A DNA stretch of 64,000 bases from a virus. Made by a program: the position numbers and the translations under genes. The stretch is from IMG/VR virus record IMGVR_UViG_3300021364_000001, positions 62,001 to 126,000 of that record; one strand, given 5' to 3'. Below, piece after piece: positions 16,003 through 22,286 of the stretch. Position 1 is the first letter of the stretch. Each line of letters opens with the position of its first letter. The notes below the pieces were generated by a model. The model was not told the DNA's origin, made no database searches, and saw only the letters and a list, made by a program, of their open reading frames with translations.

Positions 16003-16163
16003 AGTGATACACAACGTAGTTCTCGTTTCATTGTAGCATGGGTTTCGCACATTGCATGGCAGAGATGCATATAGAAATCTGCCTTGTGTTTGGTGAGGTT
16101 GGTGTAGTGGACCAGTCGGATCCACTTTCCATCGAGGTTAAATTCTAGTGCGTACCTTTCCAT
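15999..16163 (-). CDS. Small hypothetical protein, 54 aa
   Basis: A 54-codon frame, MERYALEFNLDGKWIRLVHY..., ending KRELRCVSL, that fills the gap between a late-type promoter and the next gene. It has three histidines and three cysteines in the second half (MHLCHAMCETH), which could bind metal. ATG 16163 is 24 bases from the CTAAATA box and its stop is coupled to the next start. Not recognised. Confidence 0.75.
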   Translation of the reverse strand: MERYALEFNLDGKWIRLVHYTNLTKHKADFYMHLCHAMCETHATMKRELRCVSL

Positions 16164-16186
16164 TATCCATGCGTCGTTCGCACAGA

Positions 16187-16193
16187 TATTTAG
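16187..16193 (-). promoter_or_regulatory. Late promoter, CTAAATA
   Basis: Minus-strand CTAAATATC, 24 bases before ATG 16163. It fits the CTAAATA variant seen elsewhere in this window at the same spacing. Confidence 0.5.
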
Positions 16194-16268
16194 TTACTCA
16201 TCACCTGATTGTGTCATCATTGCTGCCACAAAGAAGGCAACGAAACATATCAAGGCAGTGGGAATCAC
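16194..16268 (-). CDS. Possible 24-residue membrane peptide
   Basis: A GTG-start frame overlapping the hli stop (TGGTGA) encodes a 24-residue peptide with one hydrophobic stretch, IPTALICFVAFFVAAMM, and a polar TQSGDE end. It looks like the tiny single-span subunits of photosynthetic complexes but matches none I can name. Translational coupling to hli would explain the missing ribosome site. Coding status is uncertain because of its size. Confidence 0.42.
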   Translation of the reverse strand: MIPTALICFVAFFVAAMMTQSGDE

Positions 16269-16372
16269 CAGATTCCAGGGATGAGTTGTCCAGTAACAGC
16301 ATAGGATCCCATTGCTGCTACGACTCCAAGCATTGCTGCCCAACCATTAATGCGTTCTGCGTTTTCGTTCAT
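16265..16372 (-). CDS. hli: High-light-inducible protein (short Hli)
   Basis: A 35-residue single-helix chlorophyll-binding-type protein: ERINGWAAMLGVVAAM, then TGQLIPGIW. The ERINGxxAM(L/I)G core and the TGQLIPGI end are the Hli/HLIP signature; the conserved Glu and Asn are the chlorophyll ligands in the family. Such proteins protect photosystem II by dissipating light energy. Translation starts after GGAGGAAAACC-ATG. ATGA overlap with the peroxiredoxin stop places both in one operon. Confidence 0.92.
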   Translation of the reverse strand: MNENAERINGWAAMLGVVAAMGSYAVTGQLIPGIW

Positions 16373-16866
16373 TGGTTTTCCTCCAACCATTTTAGTACGT
16401 TTTCAGGGGTGCTGATTTCATAAGGATCGGCAGGGCAGTTACCCACTCGGCCAGGTTCCTCAAACATCTGCTCAATTACTCCATCGTTTACAACCATAGC
16501 ATAACGCCAGGAACGGAAACCGAATCCAAGGTTTGCTTTGTTGACTGACATACCCATGGCATAGGTGAACTCACCACTACCATCAGGAATGTACTTTACA
16601 TTCTTGATCTCTTGATCTCGGAACCATGCATCCATTACAAAAGCATCGTTCACAGAGAGGCAGAAGACATCATCCACATACTTAACAAACTCAGGGTAGA
16701 GTTCTTCGTATCCAGGAAGTTGCTTACTGCTACATGTCGGAGTAAAAGCACCAGGAAGTGAGAAGACTACGACACGCTTGCCAGCAAACAATTTGTCGTA
16801 GGGTACATCAATCCAAGAACCGCTATTGCGATACTTGAAAGTTACATCAGGTACTAGTTGTGTCAT
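16369..16866 (-). CDS. Peroxiredoxin, type II (Prx5-like)
   Basis: 165 residues. The active-site segment PGAFTPTCSSKQLPGYEE near residues 38-55 carries the peroxidatic cysteine in the PxxxTxxC pattern of Prx5-type enzymes, and SWRYAMVVNDGVIEQMF with the family arginine lies near residue 125. It reduces peroxides using glutaredoxin or glutathione in the host cytoplasm, which would fit oxidative stress from phage-maintained photosynthesis. ATG 16866 gives the usual MTQLVPDVTF start; a longer frame overlaps the upstream gene. Confidence 0.9.
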   Translation of the reverse strand: MTQLVPDVTFKYRNSGSWIDVPYDKLFAGKRVVVFSLPGAFTPTCSSKQLPGYEELYPEFVKYVDDVFCLSVNDAFVMDAWFRDQEIKNVKYIPDGSGEFTYAMGMSVNKANLGFGFRSWRYAMVVNDGVIEQMFEEPGRVGNCPADPYEISTPENVLKWLEENQ

Positions 16867-17092
16867 TGATCTTAGATGGTTCAAAAGGTGTACGACTTAC
16901 GTTTTTAATAACGATGAAGGCATCCTTGTTGTACTTACGTGTACCTTTAACGGGTGCCCACTTAGTGCCAGCACCTGGGATCTCATAGACCGAGGTGCCG
17001 CCAATATCAATTCGGATGTCATCGTTGCGAACATCCCAACCGAGTTCGGTTAGGGTTTCAGCGAGACCTTCCTGCGTAAGGGGTTTACTCAT
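16847..17092 (-). CDS. Hypothetical protein
   Basis: 81 residues beginning MSKPLTQEGLAETLTELGWD, with a beta-rich middle (DDIRIDIGGTSVYEIPGAGT) and a lysine-containing end. Not recognised. The start overlaps the hli stop as TAATG and the 3' end overlaps peroxiredoxin by 20 bases, so it belongs to the hli-prx-hli transcript. Confidence 0.75.
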   Translation of the reverse strand: MSKPLTQEGLAETLTELGWDVRNDDIRIDIGGTSVYEIPGAGTKWAPVKGTRKYNKDAFIVIKNVSRTPFEPSKINDTTST

Positions 17093-17310
17093 TAGATTCC
17101 GAATGCTCCGAAGAAGAATAGACTACCAGTGGTGGCATAAGACACCACGGCAGCAACGAAACCAAGCATAGCAGTGCGACCGTTCAGTTTCTCAGCACGT
17201 TCGGCATGAGACTCTAAACCGTAGCGAGCACGGTCTTCGTCGGTCATGTACATAGCAGGTTCGACTGCAAACATGTTGTTTTGACCGTGCTCGTTAGTTG
17301 TGACTGTCAT
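17092..17310 (-). CDS. hli: High-light-inducible protein (longer Hli)
   Basis: 72 residues. A polar N-terminus (MTDEDRARYGLESHAERA) precedes the chlorophyll-binding helix AEKLNGRTAMLGFVAAVVSY, with the ExxNGRxAMxG signature intact, and a hydrophobic end TTGSLFFFGAFGI. This is the cyanophage-type Hli with the extended C-terminus rather than TGQLIPGI. A good sigma-70-type promoter lies 28-56 bases upstream, so it leads the hli-peroxiredoxin-hli transcript. Confidence 0.94.
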   Translation of the reverse strand: MTVTTNEHGQNNMFAVEPAMYMTDEDRARYGLESHAERAEKLNGRTAMLGFVAAVVSYATTGSLFFFGAFGI

Positions 17311-17337
17311 GATTGTTAAGAAATGCAACACTTACTA

Positions 17338-17366
17338 ACTATATAGTAAATGTTAAGGTTTGTCAA
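17338..17366 (-). promoter_or_regulatory. Sigma-70-type promoter before hli
   Basis: Minus-strand TTGACA (17361-17366), 17-base spacer, TATAGT (17338-17343): full consensus -35 and five of six at -10. It lies upstream of ATG 17310 and overlaps the end of the previous gene, suggesting early transcription by unmodified host polymerase. Confidence 0.75.
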
Positions 17367-17674
17367 CTGAATGTGATGACATCCTGACCGAATTGAGCAA
17401 TGACATCCTGTCCAGCGGCACCAGGCAGAGGAACTTCTCCTGCTGCAACGACGCCAAAGTCCAGTCCCTCAGAGGGGGAGTTCAGGTACTCATAGGAAGG
17501 AGGTTCTTCCTTAGGTGCAGGAAGTGCCTCATAGATTGCCAACCACCCCAGGTATGCTCGCCACACCTCAGTCAAGGTGCCACGGTTGAAGTCAGGGTCA
17601 TCGAGTGCTGCTTTGAGAGCAGACCGCATAGAAAATACAGCGGTCTCGAATTCTACTTTTACATTACGAGTCAT
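17363..17674 (-). CDS. Hypothetical protein
   Basis: 103 residues starting MTRNVKVEFETAVFSMRSAL, with a helical first half and a proline/glycine-rich second half (EALPAPKEEPPSYEYLNSP, then GEVPLPGAAGQDVIAQF). Not recognised. Its stop overlaps the -35 box of the hli promoter. Coupled to the gene upstream by a four-base overlap. Confidence 0.75.
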   Translation of the reverse strand: MTRNVKVEFETAVFSMRSALKAALDDPDFNRGTLTEVWRAYLGWLAIYEALPAPKEEPPSYEYLNSPSEGLDFGVVAAGEVPLPGAAGQDVIAQFGQDVITFS

Positions 17675-17949
17675 CGGTCAGTATCGTGTGAAGAAACTTC
17701 GTCTTTAATATAGCATGGGACACCAGCAGGATCAAGCCATTTGGTGTACTCAAAATCATCCATGGCAGTGTCCAACTGCATGGCGTTGTCGCAGAGGTAC
17801 ATGTCCTTGTACTTTCCAGTGTATTCGTCTGCTTTCTGGATGCGATAGTCAGGTGTACCGTTGTCAAGGACGCCTGCTTCCACGTAACGATAGGGGAAGC
17901 GGGTCAGGAGGACGATGGGTTTCATGTATCGGTGGGATAACCTAGGCAT
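17671..17949 (-). CDS. Hypothetical protein
   Basis: 92 residues (or 84 if started at ATG 17925, MKPIVLLTRFPYRYVEAGVL). Mixed alpha/beta composition with several tyrosines and an acidic C-terminus (YIKDEVSSHDTDR). Not recognised. Neither start has a clear ribosome site, so the first is given with reserve. Confidence 0.7.
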   Translation of the reverse strand: MPRLSHRYMKPIVLLTRFPYRYVEAGVLDNGTPDYRIQKADEYTGKYKDMYLCDNAMQLDTAMDDFEYTKWLDPAGVPCYIKDEVSSHDTDR

Positions 17950-17961
17950 AGGATAGCACGG

Positions 17962-18582
17962 TTAAAGGAAATGATACCACCCTGTTGCGATTAGTTTATC
18001 TGATGTGTCTGATTTGCGACCCCTATGATGATAGGTCCAGTCTGCTGGCCAGATTACTGTCAGTCCTTTCTCGGCAGGGATGTAAAGGTCCTGGTGGAAC
18101 CACTCGGTGCCGCCGTCAGGAACGTCATTAAGGTATGTCATCCATACCATATGTCTATATGTATTAGATCGACTACTTGACTGGCGTTCACAATGCCACA
18201 TGTGATACCCACCACCAGGTTTGTAGTATTGAAGATTGAAGAATTCTTCCATCTTCCAAATGTTTGTCTTAGCACAAAGAGGGAAGTGATCCACATAATT
18301 ATTCATTACACGGTTCACTTCCCCAGTGAAATCACGGACCCTAGTATCAGTAATTCCAATGAAGACAGGATTGTCCATGGAATCTTTGATGCTAGGGTCT
18401 ACCATCCCACCACCATTGTCGTCAATGGTTTCCCCAGGCCATTTCTCAAAGATCGTTTGAGTGTTATAGAAGTCAGCAATGCCGTCAACAATACCCTCAT
18501 CGATCTTTTCTGTGTAGATAAAATCAGTTCGGGGATATGCTACTCGACCATCATAGAATATAGGCTCTGGGTTTAGTTTCAT
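17962..18582 (-). CDS. 2OG-Fe(II) oxygenase, prolyl-4-hydroxylase-like
   Basis: 206 residues. The iron ligands appear to be H130 and E132 (YHMWHCERQ), a HxE rather than the usual HxD, with distal H185 or H186 (DWTYHHRGRK) and K196 in the place of the 2-oxoglutarate binding basic residue, as in prolyl 4-hydroxylases. The core beta strands VWMTYLNDVPDGGTEW and GLTVIWPADW fit the fold. Substrate unknown. It is followed by a small gene whose end overlaps its start by one base. Confidence 0.83.
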   Translation of the reverse strand: MKLNPEPIFYDGRVAYPRTDFIYTEKIDEGIVDGIADFYNTQTIFEKWPGETIDDNGGGMVDPSIKDSMDNPVFIGITDTRVRDFTGEVNRVMNNYVDHFPLCAKTNIWKMEEFFNLQYYKPGGGYHMWHCERQSSSRSNTYRHMVWMTYLNDVPDGGTEWFHQDLYIPAEKGLTVIWPADWTYHHRGRKSDTSDKLIATGWYHFL

Positions 18583-18791
18583 TATGCAAGAACGTTGTCT
18601 GCGACTAGGTGATCAATAAGGTAGGCATAATCTTCTTCGATGTCCACTCCCCAGAACCTAACACCTTTATCTTCATAAAAGCGGCAGACTCGGGAGAAGA
18701 GGGATGGATACTGTGTCTCCAACTGGATGTTTCCGTTGGCAGCGTCCCGAAGAATTTGCAGACTGTCTGCAAACTTAGATTGGATCGTCAT
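18582..18791 (-). CDS. Small hypothetical protein
   Basis: 69 residues (MTIQSKFADSLQILRDAANG..., ending ADNVLA), helical and acidic. Not recognised. A strong GAGGAGG lies before the start, and two tRNA genes lie directly upstream, so it may be translated from the tRNA-containing transcript after processing. Confidence 0.75.
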   Translation of the reverse strand: MTIQSKFADSLQILRDAANGNIQLETQYPSLFSRVCRFYEDKGVRFWGVDIEEDYAYLIDHLVADNVLA

Positions 18792-18834
18792 GATCGCCTC
18801 CTCTTATTCTACTGTTGGTCGGGCAGGTGCCCGA

Positions 18835-18906
18835 TGGGGGATACTGGGATCGAACCAGTGACTTATTGCTTGTAAGGCAACCACTCTACCGCTGAGTTAA
18901 TCCCCC
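18835..18906 (-). tRNA. tRNA-Val (UAC)
   Basis: A 72-base cloverleaf on the minus strand. The acceptor arms GGGGGAT and ATCCCCC pair fully, the D arm is CTCAGCGGTAGAG, the anticodon loop CTTACAA carries TAC (valine), and the T arm has GGTTCGATCC. The 3' CCA is not encoded. It probably supplements host tRNA for AT-ending valine codons. Confidence 0.93.
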
Positions 18907-18909
18907 ACA

Positions 18910-18983
18910 CGATCCAGGTAGGACTCGAACCTACGACCGACTGCTTAGAAGGCAGTTGCTCTATTCCACTGAGCTACTGGACC
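18910..18983 (-). tRNA. tRNA-Arg (UCU)
   Basis: A 74-base cloverleaf on the minus strand. Acceptor GGTCCAG pairs with CTGGATC with one G-U pair, the D arm is GCTCAGTGG, the anticodon loop CTTCTAA carries TCT (arginine, AGA/AGG codons), and the T arm has GGTTCGAGTCC. No CCA is encoded. Three bases separate it from the valine tRNA, so both come from one transcript. Confidence 0.93.
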
Positions 18984-18990
18984 AGGGGAC

Positions 18991-19509
18991 TCAACGCCAG
19001 GCGGGACCTTGTACCCATCCAACGAGAGAATATCTTGTGCCGTCCTCTACTGGGGCGACTCTATGGTAATCATCTGAGTGAAAGAAAATCATCTGACCTG
19101 TTTTCATTTCGATTGGTTGATTGATAAGGTGGAAGTAACCACCTTGGAAGTCCTCGTTTAGCAGGAGAGTGAAAGAAATCTTACGAACCTTTTCACCTTT
19201 TCTCTTGTTGCGGGACCACTCACTTTCATCTTGGTGCCAGTCATAACTGTTTCCTTTCTCGTACTTGGTGAGTTGCAGTGGTTCTACGAAGTCAATATCG
19301 AAGAACCACTTTGCTGCCTCATTTACTCTTGATGCGTATGACAAAATAAGATCATAGAGAGTCTGATCTTCTACGAAAGATACTTCGCAGTCTCGGACGT
19401 TCTCGATCTCGGTGTGCTCAAAGTTCTGATAGCGTTGGAGGATAGATTTGATCTCTTCAAACTCATCGTCATTAAGATCAACGGTTACATAACGATCACG
19501 ATAGTTCAT
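18991..19509 (-). CDS. 2OG-Fe(II) oxygenase, PKHD type
   Basis: 172 residues. Iron ligands H92 and D94 (SYDWHQDES), distal H149 (SDDYHRVAPV) and R159 for 2-oxoglutarate give a complete PKHD/prolyl-hydroxylase-type site. The strand KISFTLLLNEDFQGGYFHL is typical. I start at ATG 19509 because the longer frame overlaps a separate 44-codon gene in another frame. It lies directly upstream of the tRNA pair and is likely transcribed from the promoter at 19659. Confidence 0.87.
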   Translation of the reverse strand: MNYRDRYVTVDLNDDEFEEIKSILQRYQNFEHTEIENVRDCEVSFVEDQTLYDLILSYASRVNEAAKWFFDIDFVEPLQLTKYEKGNSYDWHQDESEWSRNKRKGEKVRKISFTLLLNEDFQGGYFHLINQPIEMKTGQMIFFHSDDYHRVAPVEDGTRYSLVGWVQGPAWR

Positions 19510-19630
19510 AGATGGATTTAATCTTCTCATTAACAGCGTGTGCCTGTACTTCGGCACCGTCCTCCAAGTGTTCATGGAGTTCATCGATCAAAACTTCTAG
19601 CAGAGAGAAGTCTTCCAGATAGTCTTCCAT
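19496..19630 (-). CDS. Small acidic hypothetical protein, 44 aa
   Basis: A 44-codon frame beginning MEDYLEDFSLLEVLIDELHE and ending KIKSIYELS: one long amphipathic acidic helix, possibly a coiled coil. It overlaps the oxygenase start by 14 bases. It is the first gene after a consensus-like early promoter (19659-19687), which supports its being expressed. No family recognised. Confidence 0.7.
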   Translation of the reverse strand: MEDYLEDFSLLEVLIDELHEHLEDGAEVQAHAVNEKIKSIYELS

Positions 19631-19658
19631 GGGTCGCTCAATGTTTCAGAACTCATAT

Positions 19659-19687
19659 AATATATATCAGGGAAAGTGCGGTGTCAA
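19659..19687 (-). promoter_or_regulatory. Sigma-70-type promoter
   Basis: Minus-strand TTGACA (19682-19687), 17-base spacer, TATATT (19659-19664). It straddles the stop codon of the upstream gene and drives the 44-codon gene, the PKHD oxygenase and probably the two tRNAs. Confidence 0.75.
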
Positions 19688-20284
19688 GGGGGGTTGTTGC
19701 ACCTGCACCCGTGGCACAACCTTGTGTGGGATCATCTCCTTGCCCATGACGTTGAAGGAAATGATGGTCCTAGGAACGTCAGTGAAGTTGGGTTCTTGCA
19801 GGTGTGCCAGGTAGGAAGGGAAGAATACAATGTCACCTTCCTGCACATCAGGGATGAAGTCAATGACTTCTCCATTGATGAAGTTTGTAAAAGGAGCAAT
19901 GAAAGTTGTTCCTTTATGTACCGAAGGATCGAACTGCACATACAGGACAGCAGTGACACCCACTGGTCCATGGTTATGAACACCATGAAACTTACCATTA
20001 GATGTAGTCTGATGCCACATTGCGACGACCTTTTGCATATCCAGTCCAGTCTCTTGTGCCATCTGATCTAGGATCGGAGCACAAGCATCCATCACATCCC
20101 AATAGTATTTGGGCATTGCTTTGTTAGCAACGAGGTCATGATAATCAGTGTCCATCTCATGGAGAGACACCCGACCATTGCTAATGATTGCCTGAGGACT
20201 ATTCTCGTCGCACTGAGAGAGGATTCTCTCGCGCCATACGTCCCAGTTGGGTACGCTAAATTTCTCGATTGGGATTGTGAACAT
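19667..20284 (-). CDS. 2OG-Fe(II) oxygenase-like protein (HxH variant)
   Basis: 205 residues from ATG 20284 (MFTIPIEKFSVPNWDVWRER). H103 and H105 (GVHNHGPVG), distal H161 (SYLAHLQEPN) and R172 (PRTIISFN) match the layout of the TIGR02466-like group of putative 2OG-Fe(II) oxygenases, in which HxH or HxN replaces HxD. The strands TAVLYVQFDP and GDIVFFPSYLAH complete the barrel. The N-terminal extension of a longer frame overlaps the nuclease-like gene upstream. Confidence 0.75.
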   Translation of the reverse strand: MFTIPIEKFSVPNWDVWRERILSQCDENSPQAIISNGRVSLHEMDTDYHDLVANKAMPKYYWDVMDACAPILDQMAQETGLDMQKVVAMWHQTTSNGKFHGVHNHGPVGVTAVLYVQFDPSVHKGTTFIAPFTNFINGEVIDFIPDVQEGDIVFFPSYLAHLQEPNFTDVPRTIISFNVMGKEMIPHKVVPRVQVQQPPLTPHFP

Positions 20285-20603
20285 GTTTGATAAACCATTC
20301 AGCATCAACAACTGCAAGAGGTTTCTTTCCATTCTTCTTCATGAAGAGAATGGGAGTGTGTTCTCCTGCATTAGCACACGCTTGATCGTATGCATCGTAG
20401 ACATTTAATTTCTCTACGTTCTTACACTCTATACTGAATGGGAACTTCTGTCTAGCATCTCTTGCCATGATCAGATCTTCACCACCAGCACCCATGGATC
20501 GTGATTCAATATCCTCACGATGAATACCTCTGTGCTCGATGAGCATATCTCTAACCCATTGTTGGAACCTACGTCCCTTCGCTTTCGCGCTTTGAGGTCT
20601 CAT
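20256..20603 (-). CDS. PD-(D/E)XK nuclease-like protein (Hjc/RecB type)
   Basis: 115 residues starting MRPQSAKAKGRRFQQWVRDM. The order KGRRFQQWVR (basic helix with R/E), SRSMGAGGEDLIM (aspartate), FPFSIECKNV (E-x-K) and KKPLAVVDAEWFI is that of small RecB/Hjc-like nucleases: E-C-K is the catalytic E-x-K and GGEDL supplies the metal-binding acid. Function as a Holliday-junction or other branched-DNA nuclease is inferred. ATG 20603 is chosen; its 5' end overlaps the upstream gene by 35 bases. Confidence 0.72.
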   Translation of the reverse strand: MRPQSAKAKGRRFQQWVRDMLIEHRGIHREDIESRSMGAGGEDLIMARDARQKFPFSIECKNVEKLNVYDAYDQACANAGEHTPILFMKKNGKKPLAVVDAEWFIKHVHNPNREI

Positions 20604-20790
20604 ACTCTTTATTCTTTTTGAAGTATACTTTGTACCAACGATCACACGCTGCACGTATATACTTATAATCCTCGTGCTCGGTCCCTACCAGAGCAGCGAG
20701 ATAGACACAGGTCCCCTCCATCTCTGAGATGAGTGTCAGGATAGGTATAGGGGACTCTGGGTCTATGTTCCACTGTGGTTTAATCGGCAT
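20569..20790 (-). CDS. Small hypothetical protein
   Basis: 73 residues starting MPIKPQWNIDPESPIPILTL and ending with a charged tail (KNKEYETSKRESEGT). ATG 20790 overlaps the previous frame by 11 bases. No family recognised; helical middle with two cysteines. Confidence 0.68.
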   Translation of the reverse strand: MPIKPQWNIDPESPIPILTLISEMEGTCVYLAALVGTEHEDYKYIRAACDRWYKVYFKKNKEYETSKRESEGT

Positions 20791-20944
20791 ACCCGTCGTC
20801 GTCATCCTCCAACTGGTAACCAAGTCTAGTACGTGGTTCGTATGGAGTTGTATATGACTCAGGATCCTCCTTGATGGCGTCTTCAAGAGACTGTGCCAGG
20901 AGTTTCAGGTTATGTGCGATCAGTTTTACCTTATCATAATTCAT
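20780..20944 (-). CDS. Small acidic hypothetical protein
   Basis: 54 residues starting MNYDKVKLIAHNLKLLAQSL and ending in a run of aspartates (LEDDDDGYAD). Its start overlaps the end of talC by 11 bases. Not recognised. Confidence 0.68.
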   Translation of the reverse strand: MNYDKVKLIAHNLKLLAQSLEDAIKEDPESYTTPYEPRTRLGYQLEDDDDGYAD

Positions 20945-21596
20945 ATGCTTTCTCCACTTGTGCCCAGTCCTTCTCAAACTGTGCGAGACCTTCTCTGGTG
21001 AGAACATGATCGTACATCTTCCAGAATACTTTCGGAGGAAGAGTCACTACGTCAGACCCATAGAGGAAGCAACGTGATACATGATGTACGTCACGAAGAG
21101 ATGCTGAAAGAATCTCTGTCTTCACACCGTGTGCCTTGTATGTACCAGAGATAGCACGAACAAGTTCAACACCCGAGAAAGAGTTGTCATTACATCTACC
21201 CACGAAAGGAGAGACGAATGAAGCACCTGCCTTGGCGGCAAGGATTGCCTGTGCCACAGAGAACACAAGCGTTACGTTGGTGGGGATATCATCTTCTGAT
21301 AAGTTCTTACATGCTTTCAATCCTTGAACGTTGCATGGAACTTTGATCGTAATGTTGGGAGCAATTTGAATATACTCGTCTGCCATTTCTAGCATCTCTT
21401 CCCAGGTGTCCCCAGATACTTCTGCCGAAACAGATGCATCCCATGAGAACAGGTCTGTGATTTCTGCAAGAACATCGGCAGGATTCCTGCCTGATCTAAG
21501 CATGAGTGTAGGGTTGGTGGTTACACCATCAATGAGACCAGTATCTACTGCTTCACGGATTTCATCAACATTACTACTGTCGAGAAAGATCTTCAT
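20934..21596 (-). CDS. talC: Transaldolase-like protein TalC
   Basis: 220 residues, the length of the short TalC/fructose-6-phosphate aldolase class found in cyanophages. Conserved elements are FLDSSNVDEIREA, VTTNPTLM, the Schiff-base lysine K85 in NITIKVPCN, NVTLVFSVAQAILAAKAGAS and SPFVGR. In infected cyanobacteria it is thought to push carbon through the pentose phosphate pathway to yield NADPH and ribose for nucleotide synthesis. It follows a terminator, so a promoter is expected in 21597-21633, where the dyad GTTACT-TTATAT-AGTAAC (21614-21631) lies. Confidence 0.95.
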   Translation of the reverse strand: MKIFLDSSNVDEIREAVDTGLIDGVTTNPTLMLRSGRNPADVLAEITDLFSWDASVSAEVSGDTWEEMLEMADEYIQIAPNITIKVPCNVQGLKACKNLSEDDIPTNVTLVFSVAQAILAAKAGASFVSPFVGRCNDNSFSGVELVRAISGTYKAHGVKTEILSASLRDVHHVSRCFLYGSDVVTLPPKVFWKMYDHVLTREGLAQFEKDWAQVEKAYEL

Positions 21597-21633
21597 TGGT
21601 TCGGACCATAGAGGTTACTTTATATAGTAACAT

Positions 21634-21657
21634 AAAAAAAGAGACCCGAAGGTCTCT
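21634..21657 (-). terminator. Rho-independent terminator with UUCG loop
   Basis: Minus-strand AGAGACC-UUCG-GGUCUCU followed by seven U. It directly follows the stop of the 35-codon gene at 21662 and precedes talC. Confidence 0.9.
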
Positions 21658-21661
21658 CTTA

Positions 21662-21769
21662 TTATTTCTTTGTAGTGCAGTGCCCTGCCATACAAAGTTG
21701 AGCGTCGCGAAGTTTTTTCTTCTTGACTTCTTGCTGTTTGATAACAGTCAGCCAATTAGTTGTCTTCAT
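21662..21769 (-). CDS. Small basic protein, 35 aa
   Basis: A 35-codon frame, MKTTNWLTVIKQQEVKKKKL..., ending GHCTTKK. It has a strong GGAGG site and an ATGA overlap with the upstream gene, and ends four bases before a terminator. The composition is basic with two cysteines and a histidine in the last third (LCMAGHC). Not recognised, but position and ribosome site make it very likely real. Confidence 0.8.
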   Translation of the reverse strand: MKTTNWLTVIKQQEVKKKKLRDAQLCMAGHCTTKK

Positions 21770-21906
21770 TTTGTGACCTCCACTTGCTTAGTGTATACCA
21801 TACCACGATAGTTCATGGTTACGGTCTTGGTCTCGTGCTTTTCTTCCTTCTTCTTAGAAGTAGGAACGCCGCGATAAGCAGTGTGGGTGCTGTAAAGATT
21901 CAGCAT
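21766..21906 (-). CDS. Small DUF4278-like protein, 46 aa
   Basis: A 46-codon frame starting MLNLYSTHTAYRGVPTSKKK. The second half TVTMNYRGMVYTKQ carries the YRGxxY pattern of DUF4278, a small protein family of cyanobacteria and their phages (from memory). Translation starts after CAGGAG. Function unknown. Co-transcribed with the 35-codon gene. Confidence 0.78.
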   Translation of the reverse strand: MLNLYSTHTAYRGVPTSKKKEEKHETKTVTMNYRGMVYTKQVEVTK

Positions 21907-21975
21907 GGTTTTAACTCCTGAAATACTAGGGTGTGCTTAACCTTCTCTCCGAAGAGGATCCGTTTACCCGTTCCT

Positions 21976-22146
21976 TCAATCGTTTGCGTCCCAATAGAAC
22001 TCACATTCTGGTACAGATTCCTTTACGGTCTCTATTAGTTCTACCACGACTTCTCGTGGTAGTTCAACCTTGTTTAGTTTGATCCTGAACAGTATTTCGT
22101 CAGCATCAGTACACGCCATGGTCGAATATAGAAGTAGTTCTAACAT
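21976..22146 (-). CDS. Small acidic hypothetical protein, 47-56 aa
   Basis: A frame with sensible protein content: MACTDADEILFRIKLNKVEL, then ELIETVKESVPECEFYWDAND. ATG 22146 (56 residues, GGAG ten bases upstream) is preferred over ATG 22119 (47 residues, no ribosome site). The codons for LPREVVVE form a perfect nine-pair inverted repeat (22041-22062). Not recognised; transcribed from the late-type box at 22243. Confidence 0.65.
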   Translation of the reverse strand: MLELLLYSTMACTDADEILFRIKLNKVELPREVVVELIETVKESVPECEFYWDAND

Positions 22147-22217
22147 GGGATGAACGCTCCGTTCCGCGATTTACTTGCGTCCTATTCGCTATTCGCAAAC
22201 AACGAATGGGATGAACG
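22145..22217. repeat. 12-base direct repeat pair
   Basis: ATGGGATGAACG occurs at 22145-22156 and again at 22206-22217, 61 bases apart, in the leader between the late promoter and the small gene. The stretch 22147-22242 otherwise holds no convincing gene. Confidence 0.6.
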
Positions 22218-22242
22218 TGATGTCATACTAACATGACAATAC

Positions 22243-22250
22243 TATTTATA
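22243..22250 (-). promoter_or_regulatory. Late promoter, TATAAATA
   Basis: Perfect T4 late consensus (TATAAATAGT) on the minus strand in a gene-free stretch. It lies about 97 bases upstream of the small gene at 22146 and also upstream of the genes at 21906 and 21769. Confidence 0.68.
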
Positions 22251-22286
22251 CAAGTCAAATGTATCACATGTTACCGTTTTCTCATC

